NCBI GenBank assembly: GCA_009760885.1
Contig: CM019713.1
Span: forward strand, 10,473,274 to 10,537,273
Origin: Achatina immaculata
Lineage: Eukaryota; Mollusca; Gastropoda; Stylommatophora; Achatinidae
Length of the DNA: 64,000 nt
Reading direction: 5' to 3'
Under the pieces are notes generated by a model, which worked only from the letters and a program-made list of their open reading frames with translations, had not been told where the DNA came from and searched no databases. Made by a program: the position numbers and the translations under genes. This document shows, one piece after another, positions 43,200 to 54,280 of the stretch (within the stretch, counting starts at the first letter, position 1; each line of letters begins with the position of its first letter).

Positions 43200-44645
43200 T
43201 ATGGGAACATTTTGTTTTTCTTTTGCCATTCTTTAACATACATCTCTGAATCTTAGACCTTTCTCGTTCTTTTTGCTTGCAAGTCTGAGGTTGCCAGTGT
43301 ACTTTGGACTTTGCAACATGCCATTCGGACTCCCCAACTTTCCACAGAGAAGCAGGATATCCAATAAAGTGTTATCTAAATACTTCCGCTAATGTTCTCT
43401 TGGGGAAGAAAAGTTCATCGCGCTATACACGTAACACAGTTGAGGAAATAGCTGGTGCTTATGGTATCACAAGGTGAAGTCTGAAGGTGAGGAGTCGAGG
43501 CCGCCACTGCTGCTATCTCTTGGCTGGTTCAACAGCAAATACACCGTTCTTCCATAGCGACGGACTCTCGAAGCATTCCTTCGTATGGAAGTGAGTGGAC
43601 CAGCCCTCTCGCGCAATCTCAGGTCGCAGGCTTCACATAACTCTGCTGCTCCGGACATACGGGAGTGTGTGTGGCAAAGAGTGGGTCAACCGGCTCTGGG
43701 AAGACCTCCGCGTAAGATGTACTTAAACTGGACAAACTGGACATCTCGAAGGCTGTTATGGACAAATTTGACATCTCGAAGGCTGTTATGGACAAATTGG
43801 GTGGTAAGAAAGAGTTGGGATGGGGAAAGTAATTCATATATCCGCAGAATAAAGGAACTTGGGTGGAAAAGTGGGGTAAAGCAAAGCGAGGGACGGCGGA
43901 CACGCTCCTTCTGTGGAGGGAAGCCACGAACCCACAATAACGCCTGACAGGGGCGGTAATTAAACATCTTACATTGGTTACTAAAGCGGGCAGTAAAGCA
44001 GATAGGAAAATGTTCTGGATACAGCGATGCTACCTCTTAAGATCAATCAATCAATCAACCAGTCAGTGAGTCAAACAATTAATCAATCATTTTACAAAAT
44101 TATCACATCCCTTTTATCCTTCCATAAACATTTTAAACGACTTTTTAAAAAAATATCTACGCTCACATGGTTTTGTTCCATGGTCGGGAGTTCATAAATT
44201 TTAAACTATAGAAAATTCTGTTAATAGGCGTTGCGTCATTTCCTGATGAAACATGGCGACAGTGACCTCTTTTTTTTATTACTGCAAATGTTCGTGTGTC
44301 ATGGGTATTGTTTGGTACTTTAAGAATTAATCAAAATAAATAGGACATCTTGATCGTGTTTATAAAGTCATCAGAGTCAGTAAATTAGAAGTATCCAAAA
44401 GACACGCCTTACCCTATTAAGGTTTTAAAACAATTCGTTGCCTGTAGCTCCAGAAAAGGTTATAGTTCCTCAGTTTTGTTATTATAAGTCCTACAGTTAC
44501 GTCCAGGCCCTGGTTCCTTTATTCTCTGGCGCATTTTTTCTTTTTTTGCAACATAAACTGTTATGACAGATTTTACATTGCCATTTTATTACAGAAGATG
44601 ATATATCTGAATAAAAAATATCTTAGCTACTTCTATAAACTTTGA
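43200..44645. other. Unassigned DNA with a 31-bp direct duplication
   Basis: Two copies of 'gacatctcgaaggctgttat' preceded by 'ggacaaa' lie at about 43731-43791. Frames of 93-120 codons around 43585-43967 overlap on both strands and show no recognisable domain. Local G+C content is raised at 43470-43950. Confidence 0.5.
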
Positions 44646-45195
44646 TCTTGATATATGTTATAGTTAAATGTGCTATATCCCCAGACACACAGATCTTGTT
44701 ATATGAAATAGTTTAATGTGCTATATCCCCAGACGCACAGATAGTGTTATATGAAATAAATAGTTTAATGTGCTATATCCCCTGACACAGATCTTGTTAC
44801 CTGAAATAGTTAAATGTGCTGTATCCCCAGACACACAGATCTTGCTATATGAAATAGTTAAATGTGCCATATTCCCATATACACAGATCTTGTTACATGA
44901 AATAGTTATGCTATATCCCCAGACACACAGATCTTGCTATATGAAATAGTTAAATGTACTATATCCCCTGACGCAGATCTTATTACATGAAATAGTTAAA
45001 TGTGCTATATCTCCAGACGCAGATCTTATTACATGAAATAGTTAAGTGTGCTATATCCCCAGACGCAGATCTTGTTACATGAAATAGTTAAATGTGCTAT
45101 ATCTCCAGACGCAGATATTATTACATGAAATAGTTAAGTGTGCTATATCCCCAGACGCAGATCTTGTTACATGAAATAGTTAAATGTGCATTATC
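44646..45195. repeat. ~46-50-bp satellite (about 11 units)
   Basis: Units TAGTTAAATGTGCTATATCC, CCAGACRCACAGATCTTGTT and AYATGAAA. Early units carry ACACAG, later ones ACGCAG, showing local homogenisation. Confidence 0.93.
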
Positions 45196-45724
45196 CTCCA
45201 GACGCACGCCAGTTTTCACTATGTTAAGATTAGTTATAAGACAGGACTTTGTCAATATTTAATTTACAAATTCTCACACGCCTCCTGCTGGCTTGTTCAG
45301 CACTCGAACAGAAATGTATTAGCCCCAAAGGAGTCCATGGAGCAGGCTATGTTAGGCATCCAGAAATCCATCAATGTCCCTTTTCCTGATATTTTCAGCT
45401 TCCCTCGTCACTGATTTTTTTTACCCCCCCCCCCCCTCGAGACAGTGTCATCTGACGTCTAAAATTGACAAGATGCGAGTGTCAAGTACGGTATAACGAG
45501 GTCGTCATTAATGTAATTTTATTTTCGTTTCTCGTTTTCTCTTTCAAGCCCCCATTTTGTTCAAAACTGCCAGTCTTGCATATTTTTTTTATTCTTAGTA
45601 GACTGCCGTCTACTTCTGTGACGAAAATTAGATCTGTAGATATCGTTAGTAGACATTTTGCGTTATTTACTTCCTCAGATACGTTTTATTTGATATCAGA
45701 AATTAAAAATACACAAAGTCAAAG
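45196..45724. other. Unassigned DNA
   Basis: C run at 45424-45437. No gene recognised. Confidence 0.45.
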
Positions 45725-45997
45725 AGAGAGAGAGAGAGAGATCGAGAGAGAGAGAGGTAGAGGGTGACAGAAAGAGAGAGAGATGAAGAGGAAGAGAGTG
45801 CAGAAGAGAGACAGAGGAAGAGAGTGAGGTAGACAGGGAGAAAGTGAGAGAGTTGGAGAGAGAAAGAGATAGAGTGGGAGAGAGAAAGAGATAGAGAGAG
45901 GGGGAAGTGAAAGAAGGGGAGAGATGGAGAGAGTGAATGAGAGAGATGAAGAGAGAGGGGAAGTGAGAGAAGGGGGAAAAGAGAGAGAGAGACAGAA
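45725..45997. repeat. GA-rich tract
   Basis: Purine-rich low-complexity DNA. Confidence 0.93.
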
Positions 45998-46000
45998 ATC

Positions 46001-46077
<77 letters not shown>

Positions 46078-46079
46078 AG
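45998..46079. repeat. (CTAT)n microsatellite abutting the D element 3' end
   Basis: About 19 CTAT units. It directly touches the (TTGA)n tail of the LINE. Confidence 0.95.
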
Positions 46080-46332
46080 ATTGATTGATTGATTGATTGA
46101 TCGTTATTTCAAAAGGGTTAAGAATTGGGCACTAGGGCCGTCTGACATTCTGCCATTTATCATACAACTTTCACTGTTCCAGACATTGTACAAATATGCT
46201 GCTCATATAACAAACATAATTAACAATAAAGTAACTACATACGCATAAAATGACTAACTACAGACACATATAAATGACTGACTATATACACATATGAATG
46301 ATTGCCTACATACACATATAAATGACTATCTA
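46079..46332 (-). other. 3' UTR and tetranucleotide tail of the D element
   Basis: After the ORF2 stop (46333-46335) comes an AT-rich 3' UTR with a repeated 'catatgaatgac/cacatataaatgac' pattern, then 'gtgcccaattcttaaccc' and a tail of TTGA units (plus-strand reading) at 46080-46101. The gtgcccaattctt block is conserved at 26055 and 39147, so it probably serves as the recognition end for target-primed reverse transcription. Confidence 0.75.
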
Positions 46333-49325
46333 CTAAACAAACATTTCATTACTATTCAGAATAATGAGTTCGGTGTCTGTAAGAGCAGTATAAAATAACT
46401 TTTTAAGTTTTACGATTAACGGAGTCATGTAGTCGACATCAAATAGATATTGGAAAAGCTTGTAGTTGTAGGAAGGTGTATAATTTATATTTTTTGTACA
46501 GGATGGGAGGGTATTCCAAAGATGAGTAGCAGAATAAGTAACGCTTTTCTTGTAAAGGTCAAGTCTAGGTTTTGGAAGACTTATGTTGTTCAAGCATTGG
46601 CTGCACTTTGTGCTAAATTTAAACAGGTTCCATAGATAAGGTGGAGCATGCTGTGAAAGAGTTTGATGTACTAACATGGCTTTGTTGAAGAGGAACCTGT
46701 TCTTAAGAGGTAGTATTTTGATAAGTTTGTGTTTGGTAGTTGTTTGTGCTTGATCTATGTCACTAATAAGCTTTACTGCTCGCTTTTGAAGTGAGTATAG
46801 CCTCTTTGTATTTGACACTGAGCAACCATCTCAGATTGTTGAGCAATAGTTTAAATGTGTTATGTGATATGCAGTAGTCTTCCTTGTGTCTTGATCGCGG
46901 AAGTTCGTGATTTTGGCTAACTGGTATGCTTTTTGCGCGATGAGTTTTTTTAGACTTTGCACATGAGATTTCCAGGTCAGATGTTGGTCAATAATAAGAC
47001 CTAGTGTTTTGTGCTCGCTAACGTTTTCTATCTGTGATGTTTCAGTACACAACCGAAGTGTTGTTTTTGTCGCGTTTTGTAGTTTCTGTCTTGTTGTTAT
47101 GAGCATTGATTTTGTTTTATCAGTATTTATAGTCATGCCATTGTTGTTGCTCCACCTAATTAGATTGTTTAACTCGACCTGAAGAGTTGATTCAAGGTTA
47201 ATACAGTCGTAATCACTGGTGTAGACTGTGCAATCATCAGCAAAAAGGTCATAAGAAGAGTGTTTAAGATGAAGTGGAAGATCACTGATATAGATAGCAA
47301 AGAGTAACGGGCCTAGAATAGAACCTTGCGGAACACCAGTGTCAACTATAGCAAAGTTTGACAGAGAATTGTTGAAGAATACTACCTGTTGTCTGTCTGA
47401 AAGAAATGATACAATTCATTTTATTAAGCCAGGGTGCAGTCTATAAATCTTTATTTTTTCACAAGAACATCATGGGCAATCATATCAAATACTTTTTTGA
47501 AGTCGACAAAGATGGCACCACATAGTCTGTCGTCATTTATGTTTACTAACCAGTTTTCTGTCATTTTGGTAAGAGCTGTGTGGCAGGAATGACTGGGTCT
47601 AAAGCTTGACTAACTGTCTATGAGTAAATTGTTCTCTTCCATGTGCCGTGGTGTTATTTTGTATATGTGTTTTTTCGAGTGGTTTGGATAATGACGATAT
47701 TATGGATAATTGTATATAGTTGGAAAGATTGCTGGATGAGCCAGATTTAAAGAGAGGATACACTTTAGCAGTTTTAAAAGCCTCGGGGAAATAACATTTT
47801 GCAACGCACTGGTTGTAAATGTATGTTAGTGTATGTGAAATGACAGGTGCAGCATTACGTAAGATCTTATTGCTAATATCATTAAGTCCAGCTGTACTGC
47901 TGGTTTTTAAGGATAAAAGATAACTGTAAACTTCACTGACTGTTAAGAGTGGAATGTGTAACTGTTTAAGTTTAGTACATCTGCTGTCCAGGAATGATTG
48001 TTGTTCATGTAGGTCGCATACACGAGCTGGTATTGATGATTTAAGAACGTTGATTTCTTCTCTGAAATGAGTACTGATGTGTGCGCTAGTGTAAGCATGA
48101 TTGCTGGCTTGAAAATCAAATTCTTTTCTTTTATTTGATAGGGTATTTTGGGCTTTCCAAATTGATTTACTGTCTGATTTATTCTGTGCTAGATTCCTAA
48201 AGTAATCTTTTTTCTCTTGTCTTATTAAATATTGAACTTTGTTTCTGAGGCAGCAGGCCATCTTGCTCACAACCGAGAGGCCTACAGGAGTGCTGTTTGG
48301 GAGGCAAAGTTCCGCAAGGGACATGCAAATTAATGAAATTCTGAGTGAACGGTAGGTCCTAAAGTCCTTGATTTTGTGCGCCCGGTCACGTTCTCTCATG
48401 GCATGTAATATTTCAGGTGTTATCCAAGGTGACTTCGTCTGGTGTTTTACTCTCACCTCTTTCATTGGGACATGTTTGTCTAATACATCTTTGAATATCT
48501 TTAGCCAATATTCTATTGCCTCATCAGGGTCAGTTGGTACACGTGTGTAAGTGAAGATTCTTGCAAACCATTAAGGAATAATTCTAGGTGAAATTTTTTG
48601 AAGCTTCTAAATTTAATACTGGTGTGATTGTGTTTAGGAAATTTATAACCCTTTCTTGTCCACGTACAGCAGACTGGGTAATGATCACTTAGCGAAGTAT
48701 GAGGAATGTTACATTCAATGATGTTTTCTAGGTGGGCTACATATATGTGATCTAATAATGTGTATGATACTTCTGTTAGTCTAGTAGGTTTGGTGACAAT
48801 TTGAGAAAAATTGTAGAATATAATATTACTCCAAGTTGAATTTGATTGTGTTAGATCTATGTTGAAATCTCCAAGAATGATAATATCTTTGAACTTAAAG
48901 GTTGAAACCTCATCCATCATAGTCGTGAAGTGATCGTACCACAGGGACGATGCATATGGACTAAGGTACAAAAGTCAAATAATTAATGGACTCTGGTTTG
49001 GCAATTTAACTTCCTCCCAAATACACTCTACCTCTGATGATTTAAGGTCTTCTCTACGACTAAACTGGATAGTTGTGGAGACATACATTACTAGACCTGT
49101 TTCTAGTTTCCTGGTTGGGTCACGCCGGATCAGGTTAAAACTGTTAATTCTAATATCTTCATCGGTTATGTTCCTATTTAAACGGCTTTCAGAGAAGTCG
49201 AAAATGTGGAAATTTTGATTTAATATGTGTGTTGCTTCAGGAATGATACCTAATAGGTGATATATATTCAGATGGCCTATTCGAGAACCTTTTTTATGTA
49301 ACCATTTTTCGGTAAGTGGGGTCAT
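46333..49325 (-). pseudogene. D element ORF2: endonuclease-reverse transcriptase, broken
   Basis: Starts at ATG 49325-49323 (MTPLTEKWLHKKG). Endonuclease: HLNIYHL, FDFSESRLN (the Asn and Glu boxes), ILGDFNID, LLDHIYV and SDHYPV. Then SPWITPEILHAMRERDRAHK, the RT entry LKTSSTAGLNDISNKIL, VDFKKVFD (Asp box), GVPQGSILGPLLF (about 47338-47300), the catalytic box FADD (47244-47233) and TDKTKSMLI. The C-terminal block reads LPKPRLDLYKKSVTYSATHL with WNTLPS. Lesions: TGA at 48977-48975, a frameshift near 48500, a 96-bp frame-keeping insertion at 48243-48338, a frameshift near 47645, TAG 47612-47610, TAA 47453-47451 by a one-base loss, TGA 47418-47416 and a frame change near 46830. The enzyme would nick target DNA and copy the element RNA in place. 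Confidence 0.9.
48250..48338 (+). mobile_element. Family A LINE copy A10, 89-bp tail nested in D ORF2
   Basis: Plus-strand last 89 bp of family A ('gcagcaggccatcttgctca' to 'gcaaattaatgaa'). Perfect 7-bp TSD, ttctgag, at 48243-48249 and 48339-48345. Insert plus TSD is 96 bp, 32 codons, and contains no stop in the host frame, so the ORF of the D element reads straight through it (the inserted residues run from ISLICMSLAELC to SKMACCLR). Confidence 0.97.
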
Positions 49326-49817
49326 TTTATATTCTTGTCTACTAATATTGGTTTGAAAGTAATTCCTATTATTACACTTACTACTGAAGTAACTAAACTC
49401 TTAAATACTACACACTCTGTATATTAAACTTTCAACTGGTACACAACTCACCAGCTGAAATAATTGGAGACTGAAAGAGAGACACGTCTAACTACTGGAC
49501 AATTAAATGCTCAAATATGAGAATTCACCAACAAGTGGAGTAATTAAGTATATAGTTCTCATACTCAAACAGACACAACTCACGAACTACAAGGATCTAA
49601 AAAAAATTTACAATAATTAGACAGATAGATACAGAAAAGGAAAAAGGGGGGAGGGGGTGCCAAGAAATAAAATGCAATAATAAAATGTAAATAGTTCTAA
49701 ATAAACGAAAGATAAACGATATCAGTCACTATGTCTTGCTGAATAACAGTTCGTTTTTTTGACATTGCGAGTTGAAGGTTTCAGTGTGTGATGGATCACG
49801 ATGATATTGCTATCAGT
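49326..49817 (-). other. Inter-ORF spacer of the D element
   Basis: AT-rich, no coding frame on the minus strand, with an A/G-rich stretch at 49620-49660. Its length is compatible with a spacer between two separately translated ORFs. Confidence 0.55.
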
Positions 49818-50860
49818 CTAAGGCATGTGGTGTCTGTAAGGTACCATGTCATGTGAATTATGCAGAGATAAAATATAGGCATGATTCAAGGCTGCAGGGC
49901 TAAACTGCAACAAATACTGCAGCTCCAGATCTCTGTGAGGATATTGCATGGAACTTGCTTGTGTGGTGAAGTCTTCAAATGAGCTGTGTGACTGTAGAAG
50001 AACCCTGATGTTGTTCACGCTCGCGTCAGCTAGTCTGACCGTCTGAGGCTGACGTGAGGGTAGAGGTGGAAACATGGTGTCATAGTCGGTGATTTGCTGT
50101 GGAACAGGTGGCGCAGTTTTAGGGGTCCCTATGGTTTTAGTGCTCGGAATAGAACTTGTTTTATGGGGGATTTTTTTGGTTGAATGTGGGTATTGTTTGT
50201 GGGCATCCAACTGTACTACGTCTTTCAGTTGTGTACATTCTGGAAACTTTAGATTTTTGGGAAGGATGCTGGTATCAAGTTTCGATGTATGTATGCGGTC
50301 CCTGTACATCCGTTTCTTCGGGGCACCAGAGGCTGAGATGAAGAACACAGTGTGGTTTATGAAGACAATGTTGTTAACACGACAGTATAACTGATGTGCC
50401 TTGTTGTTGATGTCTACCAGGCGCGTCCAGGACCGGAGCAGGGTGGAATGATGGAAGATAGGAAGATGGCTGCACTCGGATACTTTTCCTTGATGGCGGA
50501 AGTCAAAGCCTGCATGTCGGAATTACTGATGTTCCAGCCATTCATGCTGTCATTTATGCCAACATGTACGGAGATTTTCCTCACGCCCTGGCCTATATTA
50601 AAACTTCTCAGTGTTTGCGTTATTTTCGCAATACCAGCCCTCGGTACTGCATCTACTGAGACAATGTCTTCGTCTGCTATGGACGTCCACTCGCCATATA
50701 CGCCCTTTAGTAGAGAGTCCCCAGTTATTAAATGTGTTGTACTGTCCCTGATTTTGTGAATGGGAATTTGCTGCGTAATTTGTTCACGTTGTTTTTGGTT
50801 AGATCGTGACTGGAGGTGGGATGCCTTGTTTGATTGAGGTGGTTGTTGTGTCCTGTCCGT
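49818..50860 (-). pseudogene. D element ORF1 with SGNH-hydrolase (esterase) domain, one frameshift
   Basis: The frame is open from at least 50860 (QQTDRTQQPPQSNKA) with no visible in-frame ATG before the repeats upstream. Catalytic boxes: THLITGDSLLKGV (GDS, 50722-50714), VHVGINDSMNG (Gly-x-Asn-Asp, 50560-50549), and, in the second frame, MYRDRIHTSK (Asp-x-x-His at 50300-50289). The first frame stops at TAG 50416-50414; a small indel just upstream shifts it to the second frame, which begins RLVDINNKAHQLYCRVNNIV and ends at 49818 after VRLADASVNNIRVLLQ. Esterase domains occur in ORF1 of CR1/L2-type elements; their role is thought to involve lipids or RNP handling. No zinc or PHD finger is seen, so the N-terminal part may be missing. 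Confidence 0.82.
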
Positions 50861-50884
50861 CTGCTGAGTGTCTGGTACAGAGCT

Positions 50885-50984
50885 TTGTTGTATGTGTATA
50901 TATATATATATGCATATGTATGTCTACTCTGTCTCTCTCTCTCTCTCTCATACATAATATCGGAACACACACACACACACACAC
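50885..50984. repeat. (TA)n, (TC)n and (AC)n microsatellites
   Basis: Three short tracts at about 50897-50912, 50931-50950 and 50966-50983 at the 5' side of the D element. Confidence 0.9.
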
Positions 50985-52108
50985 TTCACTTTCCTGCTCT
51001 GCTGACATTACCTTCATCTCGTGTTTTTGTTTTGTTTTTCTTAAAATCCATATTTTAAAATTCCAAGCCACATGAGGCATTTTCAAATCTTTTTCATAAA
51101 TTTGTTTTCAACTTTAAAAAAAAAAATCACCAATTCTTTATCTTTTCCATTTTCTGCCCACAAACTTAAGGCCACAAACAACGAACAGAATCTCAAAAAC
51201 TAATGCTATGAAAACAAAATCATGACCATAAATGGTGTTATTCTGTAACTAATTATCCCGGTTTAAAATTATCATAGTAGCAATTACATTTCGGTGTTAC
51301 AGAGAACTAAAAAGTTCAGTTCCAGACTTTAGAGAACTAATGACCAGAGTTCATGACGATACAGAATGATCACATCATTTAATTTACAAAATTTACGTTC
51401 AAAACCCGAATTTAAGCCTACCGTCTCATGTGATGGGTTCTATTCCACACTTCAGCCAAATTAGGGCATTCACGGAAAAGCGAAACTTAACCTTTTTCAC
51501 TTGCACCTGCATATAAAAGCCGGATACAGTGTTTAGATCGTCAGACACCACGTGCACAGCAGACTTAATGCTAGAAAAAGATAAGGATTTGACCCCAAAA
51601 AAATGTACATACAGTTTCTAACTACAGACGAAAGACGTCGAAAGAGCGAAATACAAACGCTGAATATAAAGCTATAGCCATATAACTTAGAACCAAGATA
51701 ACTTAGCCATATGCGGAAGGTCGAAAGGCGGGGGTACAACTGACTTACACGGTTAACTTAACAAAATTAACAGCTTGAACACGTGCTGTTCTGAAACTGA
51801 CATCAGCTCCGCAGTACGTTATTTCAGCGACAAAAATTTTCTCTAATTTGCATCTGTGTTCAGGAACGTATGTTGTTAACTTTCGGACGTATCGAGCTAA
51901 GCTCACGCAGCGCTCGTTAAATTTAACTCTGTCCGTCTAAGAGGAAATGGACGTCTAAAAACAGAGATTAGAAATTCTCCATGTAAAGCCTTGTAAGCGT
52001 AAAAAGAGAAATTCTTGCACGTAAACAGGCTTATCGTGGCGCCAAAAGTTTTTATTTGAATAAAGCCAGGATATTCACTTCGACAGACGCACTAAATCCG
52101 TTACATAC
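50985..52108. other. Unassigned DNA
   Basis: About 1.1 kb of non-repetitive-looking DNA with no recognisable gene. Confidence 0.5.
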
Positions 52109-52116
52109 GGTGTTGA

Positions 52117-52441
52117 CAAGAAGAACAAATATATCAATACTACAAGAACTTAATATTGAAGAAGGCTGGCCAGTAAAGAGGATTAAACAGAGAAAACCTT
52201 AAATATTTTGGGCACATTAAACGTCATGATAATTTAGAGAAGACCGTCTTGGAAGGGTATATAATTTGAAAAAGAAAGAGAGGAAGACCAAGGCGGAGAT
52301 GGCTGCAAGACGTCGTTGATGATCTGCAAATGGATGCATCAGCAACAGGGCATCTTGCTTGCAACCGAGATGCCTACAGGAGAGCTGTTAGGGAGGCAAA
52401 GTTCAGCAAGGGACATGCAAATGACGGACTGACTGATTGAA
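52117..52441 (+). mobile_element. Family A LINE copy A11
   Basis: Plus copy from RTNISILQELNIEEGWPVKR to the 3' end with a (CTGA)n-type tail (gacggactgactgattga). Broken by a frameshift near 52197 and a TGA near 52268. Perfect 8-bp TSD, ggtgttga, at 52109-52116 and 52442-52449. Confidence 0.92.
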
Positions 52442-52532
52442 GGTGTTGAAACAGGTGACAGCCTTCTCCCAAACACGCATGCACATTTGTTGAGTAAACC
52501 TTTTAGACAGCTAAAGTGGGGGAAATGAGAAT

Positions 52533-52715
52533 TTATCATCATCATCGTGTGCGGTCCTCGGTACAAATGTTGACGGTAATGAACCTCCAGCGTTGTTGGT
52601 GATGCACTCAGCCAGGATGTATCCTGTCAAGTCTCGTTTGTTATCTTCCCATCTTATATCTCTGTCTACTTCTCGTTTCTTTTTCTTTCCTTTCACCTTT
52701 CGTTTCTGGAGTGGT
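52533..52715 (-). mobile_element. Family K LINE 3' fragment K2
   Basis: Minus frame (52696-52511): EVDRDIRWEDNKRDLTGYIL, AECITNNAGGSLPSTFVPRT and an HDDDD end from a GAT repeat. Same 3' block as 26985-27180. Confidence 0.65.
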
Positions 52716-53157
52716 CTTCATTACATTATTATTGTAGCCGTACGGTGGCCGGAGAGAATCCAAAAATAAATAGGTGACGTCATAGAAGGTATCACGTGAA
52801 CGCAACAAAAAAAAAACGATTCTAGATGGTAGAAAGGGTGTAACGTGTACAGAGCGAGGGTGTTGAATTTCAGACAGACATAAGCAGTAATAGTTGATAA
52901 GTTAGGGCTAATTTTAGTTCTATGGGACAGGAATAGGATGTAAGATGAAGCAGGGTATATATATATATATATATCATGTGTTCTGTTTCTCTTTGTTTCT
53001 GTCTTTGTTTAGGTCATTCGTGGGGTTTAGGAGAAAGACTTAGAGCAGAGAGATCTTAATGTTGTTTACTTTCCTTGGTGAAACTTGTCATTTTTAATTG
53101 TCAGCTTCGTCATTTTTATGTGACAGACAGACAGGCGGACAGATGTAGGTAGACAAA
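52716..53157. other. Unassigned DNA
   Basis: (TA)n at 52957-52974; nothing else recognised. Confidence 0.5.
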
Positions 53158-53311
53158 GACATACATACATACATACATACATACATACATACATACATAC
53201 ATACATACATACATTCATACATACATACATACACGAACGCACGCACGCACGCACACACACTCATACATACATACATACATACATACATACATACATACGT
53301 ACATACATACA
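53158..53311. repeat. (CATA)n microsatellite
   Basis: Two CATA blocks, 53158-53233 and 53262-53311, separated by a CGCA/CACA patch. Confidence 0.95.
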
Positions 53312-53670
53312 GAGACTGATTTTTTCTAAATGAATGAAATTCCAAATATTATCAAAAATAGCAAGCTTTTACAACAAACTACTGGAAATTGTCATTTCAC
53401 TAACAGTGCTAAACATCGAAGGAACAATCCCCATATTCAAAAGTTACATAATAAACAAGAATATGTCAGACACCTCACTTCAGTTTGTTCAGGTAATTAC
53501 ACTTCAGGATCAGAATCATGGGACATAAATATCATTTTTTGTTAGCAACTATGATTGAAGACATTTGCATTACAGAATCCAGTGTTATGTGTTGTTTTAT
53601 TTCGCAGATTTCAGTGGCCGAAGGCGCCTTAGCTAAGACGAATGAGAAGAGAGTCTGCGAACAATAGTAG
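53312..53670. other. Unassigned DNA preceding the 33-bp minisatellite
   Basis: Two overlapping plus frames (about 53330-53545) of 64-71 codons have no recognisable content. Confidence 0.4.
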
Positions 53671-54280
53671 CCTGTTTGAGTCAGGGTCTGCGACTTGTAA
53701 CAGCCTGTTTGAGTCAGGGTCTGCGACTTGTAGCAGCCTGTTTGAGTCAGGATCTGCGACTTGTAGCAACTTGTTTGAGTCAGGGTCTGCGACTTATAGC
53801 AACCTGTTTGAGTCAGGATCTGCGACTTGTAGCAACCTGTTTGAGTCAGGATCTGCGACTTGTAGCAGCCTGTTTGAGTCAGGGTCTGCGACTTGTAGCA
53901 ACCTGTTTGAGTCAGGATCTGCGACTTGTAGCAACATGTTTGAGTCAGGATCTGCGACTTGTAGCAACCTGTTTGAGTCAGGGTCTGCGACTTGTAGCAG
54001 ACCGTTTGAGTCAGGGTCTGCGACTTGTAGCAACCTGTTTGAGTCAGGGTCTGCGACTTGTAGCAACCTGTTTGAGTCAGGGTCTGCGACTTGTAGCAGA
54101 CCGTTTGAGTCAGGGTCTGCGACTTGTAGCAACCTGTTTGAGTCAGGATCTGCGACTTGTAGCAACCTGTTTGAGTCAGGATCTGCGACTTGTAGCAGCC
54201 TGTTTGAGTCTGGGTCTGCGACTTGTAGCACCCTGTTTGAGTCAGGGTCTGCGAGCCTGCTAGAGTCAGGGTTTTCGAAC
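53671..54280. repeat. 33-bp minisatellite, 18 units
   Basis: Units CTGTTTGAGTCAGGGTCTG plus CGACTTGTAGCAAC, 33 bp, 18 copies with few substitutions. Plus frame 53642-54289 reads LFESGSATCSN repeated; a second plus frame (53676-54263) and a minus frame (54231-53794) are also open. Variant units (AGACCG instead of AACCTG) occur twice, three units apart, and R/G at a fixed site (aggatctg or agggtctg) alternates in blocks. No splice sites, signal peptide or conserved flank were recognised, so I treat it as non-coding. Confidence 0.93.

Larger units (their letters stand above)
46079..50880 (-). mobile_element. Family D: near-complete CR1/L2-like non-LTR retrotransposon
   Basis: About 4.8 kb on the minus strand. 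Order 5' to 3': ORF1 with an SGNH-type esterase (about 50860-49818), an inter-ORF spacer of about 490 bp (49817-49326), ORF2 with endonuclease, reverse transcriptase and CR1/L2-type C-terminal block (49325-46333), a 3' UTR and a (TTGA/ATCA)n tail (46104-46079). The 5' end is blurred by TA, GA and CA repeats at 50888-50983 and no TSD could be set because the 3' side is a CTAT microsatellite. Esterase-bearing ORF1 and tandem-repeat tails are known for CR1/L2-group elements. Both ORFs are broken by single lesions and a nested family A tail (48250-48338), so this copy is dead but recently so by its low damage. Confidence 0.88.

Noticed and set aside
43585..43967. 120-codon plus and ~100-codon minus frames in a G+C-richer region
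   Set aside because: Frames overlap on both strands and include a 31-bp duplication; no recognisable protein content.
46450..50759. Plus-strand frames over the D element (for example 50394-50759, 121 codons)
   Set aside because: They are antisense shadows of ORF1 and ORF2, whose catalytic motifs lie on the minus strand.
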